DNA of 64,000 nucleotides from JBBQAA01 sp038276395 (lineage in GTDB: Bacteria; Actinomycetota; Thermoleophilia; Solirubrobacterales; Solirubrobacteraceae): contig JBBQAA010000074.1 of the NCBI GenBank assembly GCA_038276395.1, positions 142,578 to 206,577 of the forward strand. The letters run 5' to 3'. The notes beneath the pieces were generated by a model. It did no database searches, was not told the DNA's origin, and saw only the letters and a program-made list of their open reading frames with translations. The position numbers and the translations under genes were made by a program. Shown here piece by piece: positions 7,430-15,555 of the stretch; the first letter of the stretch is position 1, and every line of letters begins with the position of its first letter.

Positions 7430-8935
7430 TCAGCCCTCCAGCGCCAGGGGGAGGCGCGCGATGACGTCGCTGGCGATGACGCCGTCCGGGCCGCTCTGTG
7501 CAACCGCGGCGATCTGCCCGGCCCGGAGATGCAGCCGGACGCCGGCGCACGCGGCGAGGAAGGCCTCCATCCCCTTGGCCAGGAGCGCGCCGATGACCCC
7601 GGAGAGGACGTCCCCCGTGCCCGCCGTGGCCAGCGCCGGCGCACCGCCGCGCGAGACGGCGACGCGGCCGTCCGGATGGGCGATGAGCGTGTCGTCCCCC
7701 TTCAGCACGAGGATCGCCCCGGCCGACGCGGCCGCGGCGCGCGCGAAGTGCAGGCGGCGGGCGCCGATCGCCTCGGAGTCCTCCCCGAGCAGCCGGCCGA
7801 GCTCGCCCGCATGCGGCGTGAGGACGGTGGCAGCCTCGCGCCCCGCCAGGTCGGCGAGCCGCCCGGCGTGGGCGTAGAGGCCGTCGGCGTCGAGCACGAG
7901 CGGCAGGGGCGCCTCGCCCGCGAGACGCCGGGCGAGGGCGATGGTCTCCTCCCCTCGGCCGAGGCCCGGCCCGAGGATGAGCGCGTCCGCCTTCTCGGCG
8001 CGCTCGAGGATCTCCTCGGCGGCCTCGGGCGCGAGCGCGCCGTCCGCGTCGGGCAGATTCACGGTCATGACCTCGAGGAGCTTTGCCTCGAAGACGGCTC
8101 CGAGCGATCCGGGGACGAGCGCGCTCACGTACCCCGCGCCGGCGCGCATCGCCGCCTCGGCGGCCAGGCACGGCGCGCCGGTGAGCCCGGCCGAGCCGCC
8201 GCAGACGAGCACGGCGCCGGAGGCGAACTTCGTGCCGTCCGGGCCCCGGCGCGGGATCTTCCGGCGCACGCCGGCGCCGACCAGCGAGATCGCGGGAACG
8301 GCGGGCCCGCCCTCCGGAATGCCGATGCCGGCGACCTCCACCTCCCCGGCGTGGGCCTTGCCGGGGCTGATCCACAGCCCCGGCTTGGCGGCGTGGAAGG
8401 TGACCGTGGCGGCGGCGCGCACGCCGAGGTCGGCCACCTCGCCGGTGGCGGCGTCGACGCCGCTCGGGACGTCCACGGCGAGCACCGGCGTGCCGCCCTC
8501 CGACATCGCCTCCATCGCGCTGCGCTGCGGCTCGCGCACCTCGCCGGCGAAGCCGGTGCCGAGCACGGCGTCGATGACGAGCGCCGCACCCGCGAGGCGG
8601 CCGGGATCGAACTCGGCCGGCGCCGCGCCCGGCAGGCGGTCGAGGTTCGCCTTCGCGTCCCCCTCGGCACCGGAGAGATCCCCCACCGCGAGGCAGTCGA
8701 CCTCGCGCCCCGCGGCGCGCAGGAGCCGCGCCGCCACCCACCCATCGCCGCCGTTGTTCCCCTTGCCGCCCACGACGACGATCCGGCCCTCCGGCGCGCG
8801 GGCCGCCGCCGCGCGGGCCACGGCCTCCCCCGCACGCTCCATGAGCTCGGCACTCGGGATGCCGGCCTCCTCGATTGCCCAGGCGTCGGTGGCGCGCATC
8901 TCCTCCGCGGTGTAGAGCGACTCGAAGGCGCTCAT
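7430..8935 (-). CDS. nnr: bifunctional NAD(P)H-hydrate repair enzyme (epimerase + ADP/ATP-dependent dehydratase)
   Basis: The first ~215 residues are a YjeF_N epimerase domain with NNGGDG at 60-65 and the DVPSGVDAATG loop. The rest is a ribokinase-like dehydratase (carbohydrate kinase family) with the LTPHAGELGRLL segment and the late AGTGDVLSG nucleotide-binding motif. Together they repair hydrated NADH and NADPH. The 501-residue length matches the bifunctional form. The ATG overlaps the acpS stop (ATGA). Confidence 0.93.
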   Translation of the reverse strand: MSAFESLYTAEEMRATDAWAIEEAGIPSAELMERAGEAVARAAAARAPEGRIVVVGGKGNNGGDGWVAARLLRAAGREVDCLAVGDLSGAEGDAKANLDRLPGAAPAEFDPGRLAGAALVIDAVLGTGFAGEVREPQRSAMEAMSEGGTPVLAVDVPSGVDAATGEVADLGVRAAATVTFHAAKPGLWISPGKAHAGEVEVAGIGIPEGGPAVPAISLVGAGVRRKIPRRGPDGTKFASGAVLVCGGSAGLTGAPCLAAEAAMRAGAGYVSALVPGSLGAVFEAKLLEVMTVNLPDADGALAPEAAEEILERAEKADALILGPGLGRGEETIALARRLAGEAPLPLVLDADGLYAHAGRLADLAGREAATVLTPHAGELGRLLGEDSEAIGARRLHFARAAAASAGAILVLKGDDTLIAHPDGRVAVSRGGAPALATAGTGDVLSGVIGALLAKGMEAFLAACAGVRLHLRAGQIAAVAQSGPDGVIASDVIARLPLALEG

Positions 8936-9297
8936 GCCGGTACCGCCAGCGCCACCGCACCGGCGTTTCGCCGCGTGTGGGTCAGGGAGATCTCGACGCT
9001 CACCCCGAGCGCGGCCGCGTGCTTCGCCGTGGCGCCGTGCAGGCGCAGCTCGGGCGGGCCTGCGCCGCCGAGGATCTCGATCTCCCGCCAGGCGGTGGCT
9101 CGGAGCCGCAGCGCCTTGGCCACCGCCTCCTTGGCGCAGAAGCGCGCCGCCAGCCGCTGACCGTCGCCGCCCGCGAGCTCGCGCTCGGCCCCGGTGAAGA
9201 GCCGCTCGGCCAGCCGCGGACGCCGCGCGAGCGCGCGCTCGAGGCGGGAGACCTCGAGCAGGTCGACGCCGATCCCGAACCTGGGCTCGGCGCTCAC
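8932..9297 (-). CDS. acpS: holo-[acyl-carrier-protein] synthase
   Basis: The 121-residue protein has the two AcpS signatures: GIGVDLLEVSR (metal-binding Asp12) and FCAKEAVAKAL (Glu57). It moves 4'-phosphopantetheine from CoA to acyl carrier protein. The correct start is the GTG at 9297, which overlaps the glmS stop as GTGA. A longer open frame extends to 9450, but its added residues are antisense to glmS and not native. Confidence 0.93.
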   Translation of the reverse strand: MSAEPRFGIGVDLLEVSRLERALARRPRLAERLFTGAERELAGGDGQRLAARFCAKEAVAKALRLRATAWREIEILGGAGPPELRLHGATAKHAAALGVSVEISLTHTRRNAGAVALAVPA

Positions 9298-11165
9298 TCC
9301 ACCGTCACGGTCTTGGCCAGGTTCCGCGGCTTGTCCACGTCGAGCCCGCGCAGGCGGGCGATGTGGTAGGCCAGGAGCTGAAGCGGTACCACGGCGACGA
9401 TCGGCTCGAGCATCGGGTCGGTGGCGGGAACGGTCAGGAGCTCCTCGCACTGCTCGGCCAGCGCGGTGTCCCCCTCGGTCCCCACGGCGATCACCTGCGC
9501 GCCGCGCGCGCGGACCTCCTGCATGTTCGAGACGATCTTCTCCCGCACCGGCGAGTTCGTGGCCACCACGACGACGGGCGTTCCCTGCTCGAGCAGCGCG
9601 ATCGGACCGTGCTTCATCTCCCCCGCCGCGTAGGCGTCGGTGGCGATGTAGGAGATCTCCTTGAGCTTCAGCGCGCCCTCGAGCGCCACCGGCAGACCGG
9701 CGTGGCGGCCGAGGTAGAGGAAGAAGTCATGCTCGTGGAGGCGCTCGGCGAGCGCCTCGATGCGCCCGGCGTCGCGGGCGATGACGAGCTCCATCGCGTG
9801 CGGGAGGCGCTTGACGGCGCTCACGAGCTCGGTCCGCCGCTCGGCGGACAGCGTCCCGCGGAGCTCGGCCAGGCGGAGCGCGAGCAGGTACATCGCCGCG
9901 ACCTGGGCGACGAAGGTCTTCGTCGCCGCCACGCCGACCTCGAGCCCGGCGCGGGTGAGCAGGACGCCGTCGGCGTCGCGCGTGGCCTGCGAGCCCTGGA
10001 TGTTCGTCACGGCGAGGACGGCGGCGCCGCGCTCGCGCGCGAGGCGCATGGCGGCCAGCGTGTCGGCCGTCTCCCCCGACTGCGTCATGCCGATGACGAG
10101 ATCCCCCGGGCCGACCACGGGGTTGCGGTAGCGGTACTCCGAGGCGATGTCCATCTCCACGGGCACGCGCGCCCACTCCTCGATCGCGTAGCGCCCGACG
10201 AGGCCGGCGTGGTAGGCCGTCCCGCAGCCGACGATGACGATCCGCCGGCAGGTGCCGAGGACCTCGTCGCCGATCCCGCCGAGCTCCCCGGCGAAGTCGA
10301 CGCCGTCGGCGCGCGCCGTGCGGTCGGCGACCGTCTCGGCCACCGCCTCCGGCTGGTCGTGTATCTCCTTGAGCATGAAGGTCTCATAGCCGCCCTTCTC
10401 GGCGGTCTCCTCGTCCCAGTCCACGCGCGTGATCTCCCGCTCGACGGGCTCGCCGTCGGCGCCGAGGAAGGCGACGCCCTGGCGCGTGAGGACGACGAGC
10501 TCGTCGTTCTCGACGAGCTGGACCTCCCGGGTGGCGGCCAGGAAGGCGGGGATGGCGGAGGCCACCCACTGCTCGCCCTCGCCGCGGCCGACGACGAGCG
10601 GACACTCCCGGCGGGCGCCGACGAGGGTGTCCGGGTCGGCGGCCGACATGGCCACGAAGGCGTAGTGGCCGCGCAGCTCACCGAAGGCGCGGCGCGTGGC
10701 CTCGGCGAGGTCGCCGGCCGCGCGGAGGTGGTGGGCGATCAGGTGGGCCACGACCTCGGCGTCGGTCTCGCTCGTGAAGTGCGCCTCCTCGGCCCGCAGC
10801 CGGTCCTTGAGCTCGACGTAGTTCTCCACGATGCCGTTGAGCACGATGTGGACCTCCCCGCGGTTGTCGTCGTGCGGGTGGGCGTTCTCCTCGGTCACCT
10901 GGCCGTGGGTGGCCCAGCGCGTGTGGCCGATCCCGAGCGTGGCCGGACGCTCGAGGAGCGCGACGCCGGTCGCGGCGCCCTGCTCCCGCAGCCGGTCGCG
11001 CAGCGCGTCCAGGCGGCCGACCGCGCGCACGGAGCGGATCGCCCCGCCGGGCGCGAGCACGGCGACGCCCGCGGAGTCATAGCCGCGGTACTCGAGCTTC
11101 TCGAGGCCGGCGAGCAGGACGTCCCGGACGGGCCGCTCACCGACGTAGCCGACGATTCCGCACAT
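9294..11165 (-). CDS. glmS: glutamine-fructose-6-phosphate aminotransferase (isomerizing)
   Basis: The N-terminal nucleophile is Cys2 in MCGIVGYVG. The glutaminase domain is followed by two SIS sugar-isomerase domains and the conserved C-terminal segment DKPRNLAKTVTVE. It makes glucosamine-6-phosphate, the first step to UDP-GlcNAc; glmM for the second step is at 15556. It is the first gene of a six-gene minus-strand operon. I see no glmS ribozyme upstream: only about 90 bases separate it from the divergent gene, with a TAAGCT box 9 nt before the ATG. Confidence 0.97.
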   Translation of the reverse strand: MCGIVGYVGERPVRDVLLAGLEKLEYRGYDSAGVAVLAPGGAIRSVRAVGRLDALRDRLREQGAATGVALLERPATLGIGHTRWATHGQVTEENAHPHDDNRGEVHIVLNGIVENYVELKDRLRAEEAHFTSETDAEVVAHLIAHHLRAAGDLAEATRRAFGELRGHYAFVAMSAADPDTLVGARRECPLVVGRGEGEQWVASAIPAFLAATREVQLVENDELVVLTRQGVAFLGADGEPVEREITRVDWDEETAEKGGYETFMLKEIHDQPEAVAETVADRTARADGVDFAGELGGIGDEVLGTCRRIVIVGCGTAYHAGLVGRYAIEEWARVPVEMDIASEYRYRNPVVGPGDLVIGMTQSGETADTLAAMRLARERGAAVLAVTNIQGSQATRDADGVLLTRAGLEVGVAATKTFVAQVAAMYLLALRLAELRGTLSAERRTELVSAVKRLPHAMELVIARDAGRIEALAERLHEHDFFLYLGRHAGLPVALEGALKLKEISYIATDAYAAGEMKHGPIALLEQGTPVVVVATNSPVREKIVSNMQEVRARGAQVIAVGTEGDTALAEQCEELLTVPATDPMLEPIVAVVPLQLLAYHIARLRGLDVDKPRNLAKTVTVE

Positions 11166-11174
11166 GAGGAGCAG

Positions 11175-11180
11175 AGCTTA
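11175..11180 (-). promoter_or_regulatory. TAAGCT -10 box for glmS
   Basis: TAAGCT on the minus strand ends 9 nt before the glmS ATG. The spacer has no Shine-Dalgarno. Confidence 0.5.
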
Positions 11181-11242
11181 CGAGCGCGCGGGAGCGCGAC
11201 CCGCCGCCCCGCCGTTCAGGCCGCCGTCAGGCCCGGCCCGCC

Positions 11243-11248
11243 TAGCAT
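11243..11248 (+). promoter_or_regulatory. TAGCAT -10 box for the membrane protein at 11256
   Basis: TAGCAT followed by a 7-nt spacer and GTG. Together with the glmS box it forms a compact divergent promoter region. Confidence 0.5.
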
Positions 11249-11255
11249 CCTCGCG

Positions 11256-12665
11256 GTGATCCGGCACCATCGAGCGGCCGTCGCCGTCGCGCTCGGGTGC
11301 CTCGCCGTCGCGGCGCTGTCGCTGCTGCTCCCCTTCTCGCTGGCCTACGACCCCTGGGCGTGGCTCGTCTGGGGGCGGGAGGTCATCCATCTCGGGCTCG
11401 ACACCCGCCACGGGCCGTCGTGGAAGCCGCTCCCCGTTGCCTTCACGACCCTGTTCGGCCTCGTGCCCGCGGCCGCCCCCGTGCTGTGGGCCGTCGTGGC
11501 CCGCGCCGGGCTCCTCGGCGCGGTCGCGCTCGGGGCCCGGCTCGCGCGCCGGCTGGCCGGCGGGGGCGCGCCCGGCGCCCTGGCCGCGGTGCTCGCCGTC
11601 CTTGGCCTGCTCTTCATGGGAGGCCTCCCCCGCGTGGTGTTCGACAACTCATCCGAGGGCCTCGCCCTGCTCGGGCTCCTGGCGATGTTCGACCGGCTGT
11701 GGGCGGGCCGGCCGCGCCTGGCGCTCGCCTGCGGGTGCTTCGCGGGCCTCGTGCGGCCGGAGGTCTGGCTCCTGCTGGCCATCCTCGGGGTGGCGATGAT
11801 CCGCGAGGATCGCCGCCACCTCCGCTATGTCGCGCTCCTCGGCGGGCTGACGCTCGTCGCCTGGATCGTCCCCGACTGGATCGGCTCCCACGACATCCTG
11901 CGGGCGGTCCACCGCGCGTCGGCCAGGGATCCCGGCACCTACAGCCGACGCTCGGACCCCACCGGCGCGGCGCTCGACGACATCAGACACATCCTCCTCC
12001 CGGCCACCCTCGCGGGCATCCTCGCCGCCGCGGTCCTCGGCGGGCGCCGGCTCCGGCGGCTGCTGCTCGCCGGGGTCCTCGTCCTCGCGGTCGTCGTCAT
12101 CGGCGTCGCGCGCGGCGAGGCCGGGAACTCCCGCTACCTGCTGACCGGAGCCGGAGTGGGGGCGGTGGTGGGCGGCGCGGGATGGGGGCTCCTGGCCGCC
12201 CGCATCGCGGCCGCCGGCCCCGACCGGCGGCGGAGCGCGGCGCTCGCGGTGACCATCGTCGCCGCCCGGGCCGCGAGCGCCAACGACACTCCCTACCGCA
12301 TTCGCGTCACGCGGTATCAGGCCGAGGTATCGGGCCTCTTCGCCGGGGCCGACGGCCAACTCGCCGGTCTGATCGCCCTCGCGCGCACGCACAACGCACT
12401 TACGCACGCGTGCGGGCGCCCGGCGGTCGATCAGTTCGCGGTACCGGTCCTCGCGTGGTACCTCGGCGTGCACATCCGCGACGTCGACGCCTACTTCCGC
12501 CCCCACACGATCCTGCTCCAGCAGCGGATCGACGGGTACTTCCTGCCCGCGCCGCTGAACCCCGGGCGCTCGGTCCTCGTCCACGGCTCGTGGCGGATCC
12601 TGCGCGGGCCCTGCCCCCCGGTCCCCCTCCCGGTGGTCAGGCTCCATTCAGTGCCGCCACCGTAA
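11256..12665 (+). CDS. polytopic membrane protein, possibly a GT-C-like glycosyltransferase
   Basis: The 469-residue protein has many hydrophobic segments from the N-terminus to about residue 340, then a soluble C-terminal domain. The overall plan (N-terminal helix, short periplasmic loop with YDPWAWLVWGRE, then many helices) resembles lipid-linked-sugar GT-C membrane proteins. No motif proves the activity. The GTG at 11256 gives the correct frame; frames extending far upstream are antisense to glmS. It precedes a decayed GT2 glycosyltransferase, which hints at a lost envelope-glycan locus. Confidence 0.7.
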   Translation: MIRHHRAAVAVALGCLAVAALSLLLPFSLAYDPWAWLVWGREVIHLGLDTRHGPSWKPLPVAFTTLFGLVPAAAPVLWAVVARAGLLGAVALGARLARRLAGGGAPGALAAVLAVLGLLFMGGLPRVVFDNSSEGLALLGLLAMFDRLWAGRPRLALACGCFAGLVRPEVWLLLAILGVAMIREDRRHLRYVALLGGLTLVAWIVPDWIGSHDILRAVHRASARDPGTYSRRSDPTGAALDDIRHILLPATLAGILAAAVLGGRRLRRLLLAGVLVLAVVVIGVARGEAGNSRYLLTGAGVGAVVGGAGWGLLAARIAAAGPDRRRSAALAVTIVAARAASANDTPYRIRVTRYQAEVSGLFAGADGQLAGLIALARTHNALTHACGRPAVDQFAVPVLAWYLGVHIRDVDAYFRPHTILLQQRIDGYFLPAPLNPGRSVLVHGSWRILRGPCPPVPLPVVRLHSVPPP

Positions 12666-12725
12666 GCGTGTCAGCCGGTCGCGGCGGCGCCCAGCCGAGC
12701 ATGGCCTTCCTCCCCACCGAGACGG

Positions 12726-12954
12726 TTGCCAGGAGCACCGAGCTGCCCCTCGAGCGGCGCCGAGCTTCGTGGCCGACATGCGCTCGGGCACGGCCTCGCC
12801 ACCGAGGTCACCTCGCGCATCCTCAAACGCGGATCCGCCCTTCGAGGCGCCGGTCTCCTACCACAGCCGCTCGGCGCGGGAGGGGAAGAAGATCACCTGT
12901 CGGGACGGGGTGCGCTCGCTGGCGATGCCGCTGCGGGTGCGGCTCGGGCGCTGA
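12726..12954 (+). pseudogene. remnant of a GT2 (dolichol-phosphate-mannose synthase-like) glycosyltransferase
   Basis: Between the membrane protein and the dirigent-like gene, two frames hold adjacent pieces of the typical end of a GT2 polyprenyl-phosphate glycosyltransferase: GLATEVTSRILKRG in one frame, then PFEAPVSYHSRSAREGKKI and RDGVRSL in another. In intact enzymes these run together (EVTARLLRRG...EVPVSYxPRSxxEGKKI..RDG). The 5' two thirds is missing, and at least one frameshift separates the pieces. The rest of 12666-13107 shows no convincing gene. Confidence 0.6.
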
Positions 12955-13107
12955 GAGCAGGCTCGCGCCCGCCCTCCGGGGACGCGGAGCTTCGGGAGGC
13001 GTCTTGGCGGGGGTTCCTGGTGACGCTGCGCGCTCGTGCACGCGCAGCGGGGCCGGGCCCCGGCGCGGGTCCACGCGCGAGAGCCCGGCCGGGCCGCCGA
13101 GACGGCG

Positions 13108-13596
13108 TCAGGAGCCGAGGCGCACTGTGAGGGGGATCCGGCCGCCTCGCTCGGTCCCGCTCGTGAGCGTCCCCCGCGCCCGGGCGTAGGCGCCCGTCCC
13201 GCCCGTCACCGCGAACGTCGTGGCCGGCACGTCGCGCACGGTGTTGAAGCCCGACAACGTGATCTGCCCGCGCGGCAGGACGAGCGCGCCCTCGCACAGG
13301 TTTCCGCCCCGGCGGCCGGGCTGCGTGGTCGTGCACACGAGGTTCGACGTCCCGACCACCTTCTTGCCGGAGAGGAGCTGCCCGCCGATGACGAAGGCGT
13401 CTCCCTGGGTGAACGGCTTGGCCGGACCGCCGCGGGGCGCGACGTCCTCGAACTTGAACGCACGCTCGACCTGGGCGACCCTGATCGTGGACGAGGCGGT
13501 GCGTCCGCTCGCCGGCCCGGAGAGAGCGGCGGTGGTGGAGCCGGCGGCGGCGGCGACGACGGCCGCGGCGAGTGAGGCCCTGCGGTGGTTGATCAT
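13108..13596 (-). CDS. secreted dirigent/allene-oxide-cyclase-like beta-barrel protein, copy 1
   Basis: The 162-residue protein begins with a twin-Arg or Sec-type signal (NHRRASLAAAVVAAAAGS). The mature part is beta-rich and carries TGGTGAYARARG, the characteristic turn of dirigent/AOC-like barrels, near the C-terminus. Bacterial members are secreted and their ligands are unknown. It is divergent from a sensor kinase/regulator pair at 13727. The same arrangement recurs at 20728-23262. Confidence 0.7.
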   Translation of the reverse strand: MINHRRASLAAAVVAAAAGSTTAALSGPASGRTASSTIRVAQVERAFKFEDVAPRGGPAKPFTQGDAFVIGGQLLSGKKVVGTSNLVCTTTQPGRRGGNLCEGALVLPRGQITLSGFNTVRDVPATTFAVTGGTGAYARARGTLTSGTERGGRIPLTVRLGS

Positions 13597-13714
13597 GGCC
13601 GCAGCCTTCCGAGCGGCGGCTCGCCCGTCATCGGACCGGAGTCTGGACCTGCCTCCGACCGGGGTCGCATGCGAATCATCCCGTGGTCTGATGCGAAGGC
13701 TCCTCGCGCGCCTT

Positions 13715-13720
13715 TATCGT
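13715..13720 (+). promoter_or_regulatory. TATCGT -10 box for the histidine kinase at 13727
   Basis: TATCGT lies 6 nt before the ATG at 13727. This spacing favours that start over an in-frame ATG at 13691. Confidence 0.5.
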
Positions 13721-13726
13721 CCGGCC

Positions 13727-14881
13727 ATGGCCTTCCTGCGCCCCGGTACGCGCCTTGAGTGGCTCGATCGCGCCGCGGCCCTCACGGTGCTCGGCATCGC
13801 CCTGCTCGAGGTCTTCGGCGCCGTCCGCACGCAGCACTGGAACGGCCCGGCGCCGGTGACGGCCGCGTTCGTGGTTGCGATATGCCTCCCGCTGGCGACG
13901 ATCCGGCCGCGCCCGCTGCCCTCGATCCTCCTCTCCGCCGGGGCGTTCACGATCTACAACGGGGTCTGGGGCCAGCCGTCGTCCGCCGCCGCGGTCTTCA
14001 TGATCATCCTCGTCGCCTTCGGCGCCGGGCGCTACCACGGGCCGCGCGCCCGCCTCGCCATGGGCGCCGTGCTCGCCATGGTCGTGGCCGGCGGCGCCCA
14101 CGGCGAGTACCGGACGGTGGCCGATCTGTTCTTCGTCGGAGGCATCGCGCTTGCCCCTTTCGCGGCCGGCCGGGTCGTGGCCAACCGCCAGCGTCTGGCC
14201 GAGCAGCTCCGCGCGCAGCAGCCGCTGATCGCGCGCGCGGCCGTGGTCGACGAGCGCGCCCGGATCGCCCGCGAGCTCCACGACGTCGTCGCCCACAGCG
14301 TGTCGGTCATGGTCATCCAGTCGGTGGCCGGGCGCCGGCTCCTGCGCCGTGACCCGGAGCGCGCCGAGGAGACGCTCGTCGCGGTCGAGACGACCGGCAA
14401 GGAGGCGCTCCGCGAGCTCAGGCGCCTGCTCGGCGTGCTCCGGACCGAGGACGACGACGGCGCGGTCGGGGTTCAGCCCCAGCCGGGGCTCGGCGATCTC
14501 GACGGGCTCGTCGCGAGCGTGGCCGAGAGCGGGGTGCGGGTCGACCTCGAGGTCGAGGGGGAGGCCGCTCCGCTCAGCCTGGGCGTCGATCTCGCCGCCT
14601 ACCGGATCGTCCAGGAGGCGCTCACCAACGTGATCCGTCACACGGGCGCGGACCGCGCGACCGTGCGCGTGACACGCGAACGACGCGCGGTCACGCTCGA
14701 GATCCTTGATGCCGGAGGGGCGTCCCGAGCCAACGGCCATGAGGCCGCCCTCGGCGGCGGCCATGGGCTGCCAGGCATGCGCGAGCGCGCCGCGCTCTAC
14801 GGCGGCACGCTCGAGGCCGGTCCGCGGCCCGAGGGGGGCTACGGGGTCCGCGCCCGGCTCCCCGTCGAGCCGCCCGCCTGA
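13727..14881 (+). CDS. NarL-type sensor histidine kinase, copy 1
   Basis: The 384-residue kinase has five or so N-terminal membrane segments (to about residue 150), a HisKA_3 dimerisation box with phospho-acceptor His185 in ARELHDVVAHSVSVM, and a HATPase with the GLPGMRERAALYGG box near the C-terminus. No extracellular sensor domain is present, so it probably senses through its membrane region. The stop overlaps the regulator ATG by one base (TGATG). It is paralogous to the kinase at 21440. Confidence 0.9.
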   Translation: MAFLRPGTRLEWLDRAAALTVLGIALLEVFGAVRTQHWNGPAPVTAAFVVAICLPLATIRPRPLPSILLSAGAFTIYNGVWGQPSSAAAVFMIILVAFGAGRYHGPRARLAMGAVLAMVVAGGAHGEYRTVADLFFVGGIALAPFAAGRVVANRQRLAEQLRAQQPLIARAAVVDERARIARELHDVVAHSVSVMVIQSVAGRRLLRRDPERAEETLVAVETTGKEALRELRRLLGVLRTEDDDGAVGVQPQPGLGDLDGLVASVAESGVRVDLEVEGEAAPLSLGVDLAAYRIVQEALTNVIRHTGADRATVRVTRERRAVTLEILDAGGASRANGHEAALGGGHGLPGMRERAALYGGTLEAGPRPEGGYGVRARLPVEPPA

Positions 14882-15528
14882 TGGCCATCCGGGTCCTCAT
14901 CGCCGACGACCAGGCGCTCGTGCGCACGGGCTTTCGCCTGATCCTCGAGGCCGAGGATCACATCGAGGTCGTGGGCGAGGCGCCCGACGGCGAGCACGCG
15001 GTGGCGCTGGCCCGGAGGGTCGCGCCCGACGTCTGCCTCATGGACATCCGCATGCCGGTGATGGACGGGATCACCGCCACCCGGCGGATCGCCGAGCTGC
15101 CCGACCCGCCGCGCGTGGTCATGCTCACCACCTTCGAGCTCGACGAGTACGTGCTCGACGCGCTGCGCGCCGGCGCGAGCGGCTTCCTGCTCAAGGACGT
15201 CTCCGCCGCCGAGCTCGGCTCCGCCGTGCGGATCGTCGCCGGCGGCGACGCGCTGCTGGCGCCGCGCGTGACCAAGCGACTGATCGAGCGCTTCGAGCGC
15301 CTCCCCGGCGCGGCGTCGCCGCCGCCCGGGTGGGCGGAGCTCACCGAGCGGGAGCGAGAGGTGTTCGGGCTCGTCGCCGAGGGCCGCTCGAACGGCGAGA
15401 TCGCGGGTGAGCTGTTCCTCTCCGAGCCGACGGTGAAGACCCACGTGGGCCGCCTCCTGCGCAAGCTCGGCGCCCGCGACCGCGTCCAGCTCGTCGTGCT
15501 CGCCTACCGCTGCGGCCTCGTCGGCTGA
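14881..15528 (+). CDS. LuxR/NarL-type response regulator, copy 1
   Basis: The receiver domain is phosphorylated at Asp55 (CLMDIRMPVMDG) and has the usual acidic pair ADD and the Lys in LLKD. The C-terminal LuxR helix-turn-helix spans ELTEREREVFGLVAEG through TVKTHVGRLLRKLG. It is the partner of the kinase just upstream. Targets are unknown; the divergent dirigent-like gene is an obvious candidate. It is a close paralogue of the regulator at 22603. Confidence 0.93.
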   Translation: MAIRVLIADDQALVRTGFRLILEAEDHIEVVGEAPDGEHAVALARRVAPDVCLMDIRMPVMDGITATRRIAELPDPPRVVMLTTFELDEYVLDALRAGASGFLLKDVSAAELGSAVRIVAGGDALLAPRVTKRLIERFERLPGAASPPPGWAELTEREREVFGLVAEGRSNGEIAGELFLSEPTVKTHVGRLLRKLGARDRVQLVVLAYRCGLVG

Positions 15529-15555
15529 GGCCCCTCGGACCCGCGCGGGCGCGCG

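Noticed and set aside
6353..9160. 935-codon plus-strand open frame
   Set aside because: It is antisense to alr and nnr, with composition typical of GC-rich antisense frames.
9363..11255. Long plus-strand frame continuous with the membrane protein at 11256
   Set aside because: It is antisense to glmS. The native start is GTG 11256, directly after a TAGCAT box.
11166..11255. glmS ribozyme
   Set aside because: The gap is too short and has no ribozyme core. A divergent promoter explains it.
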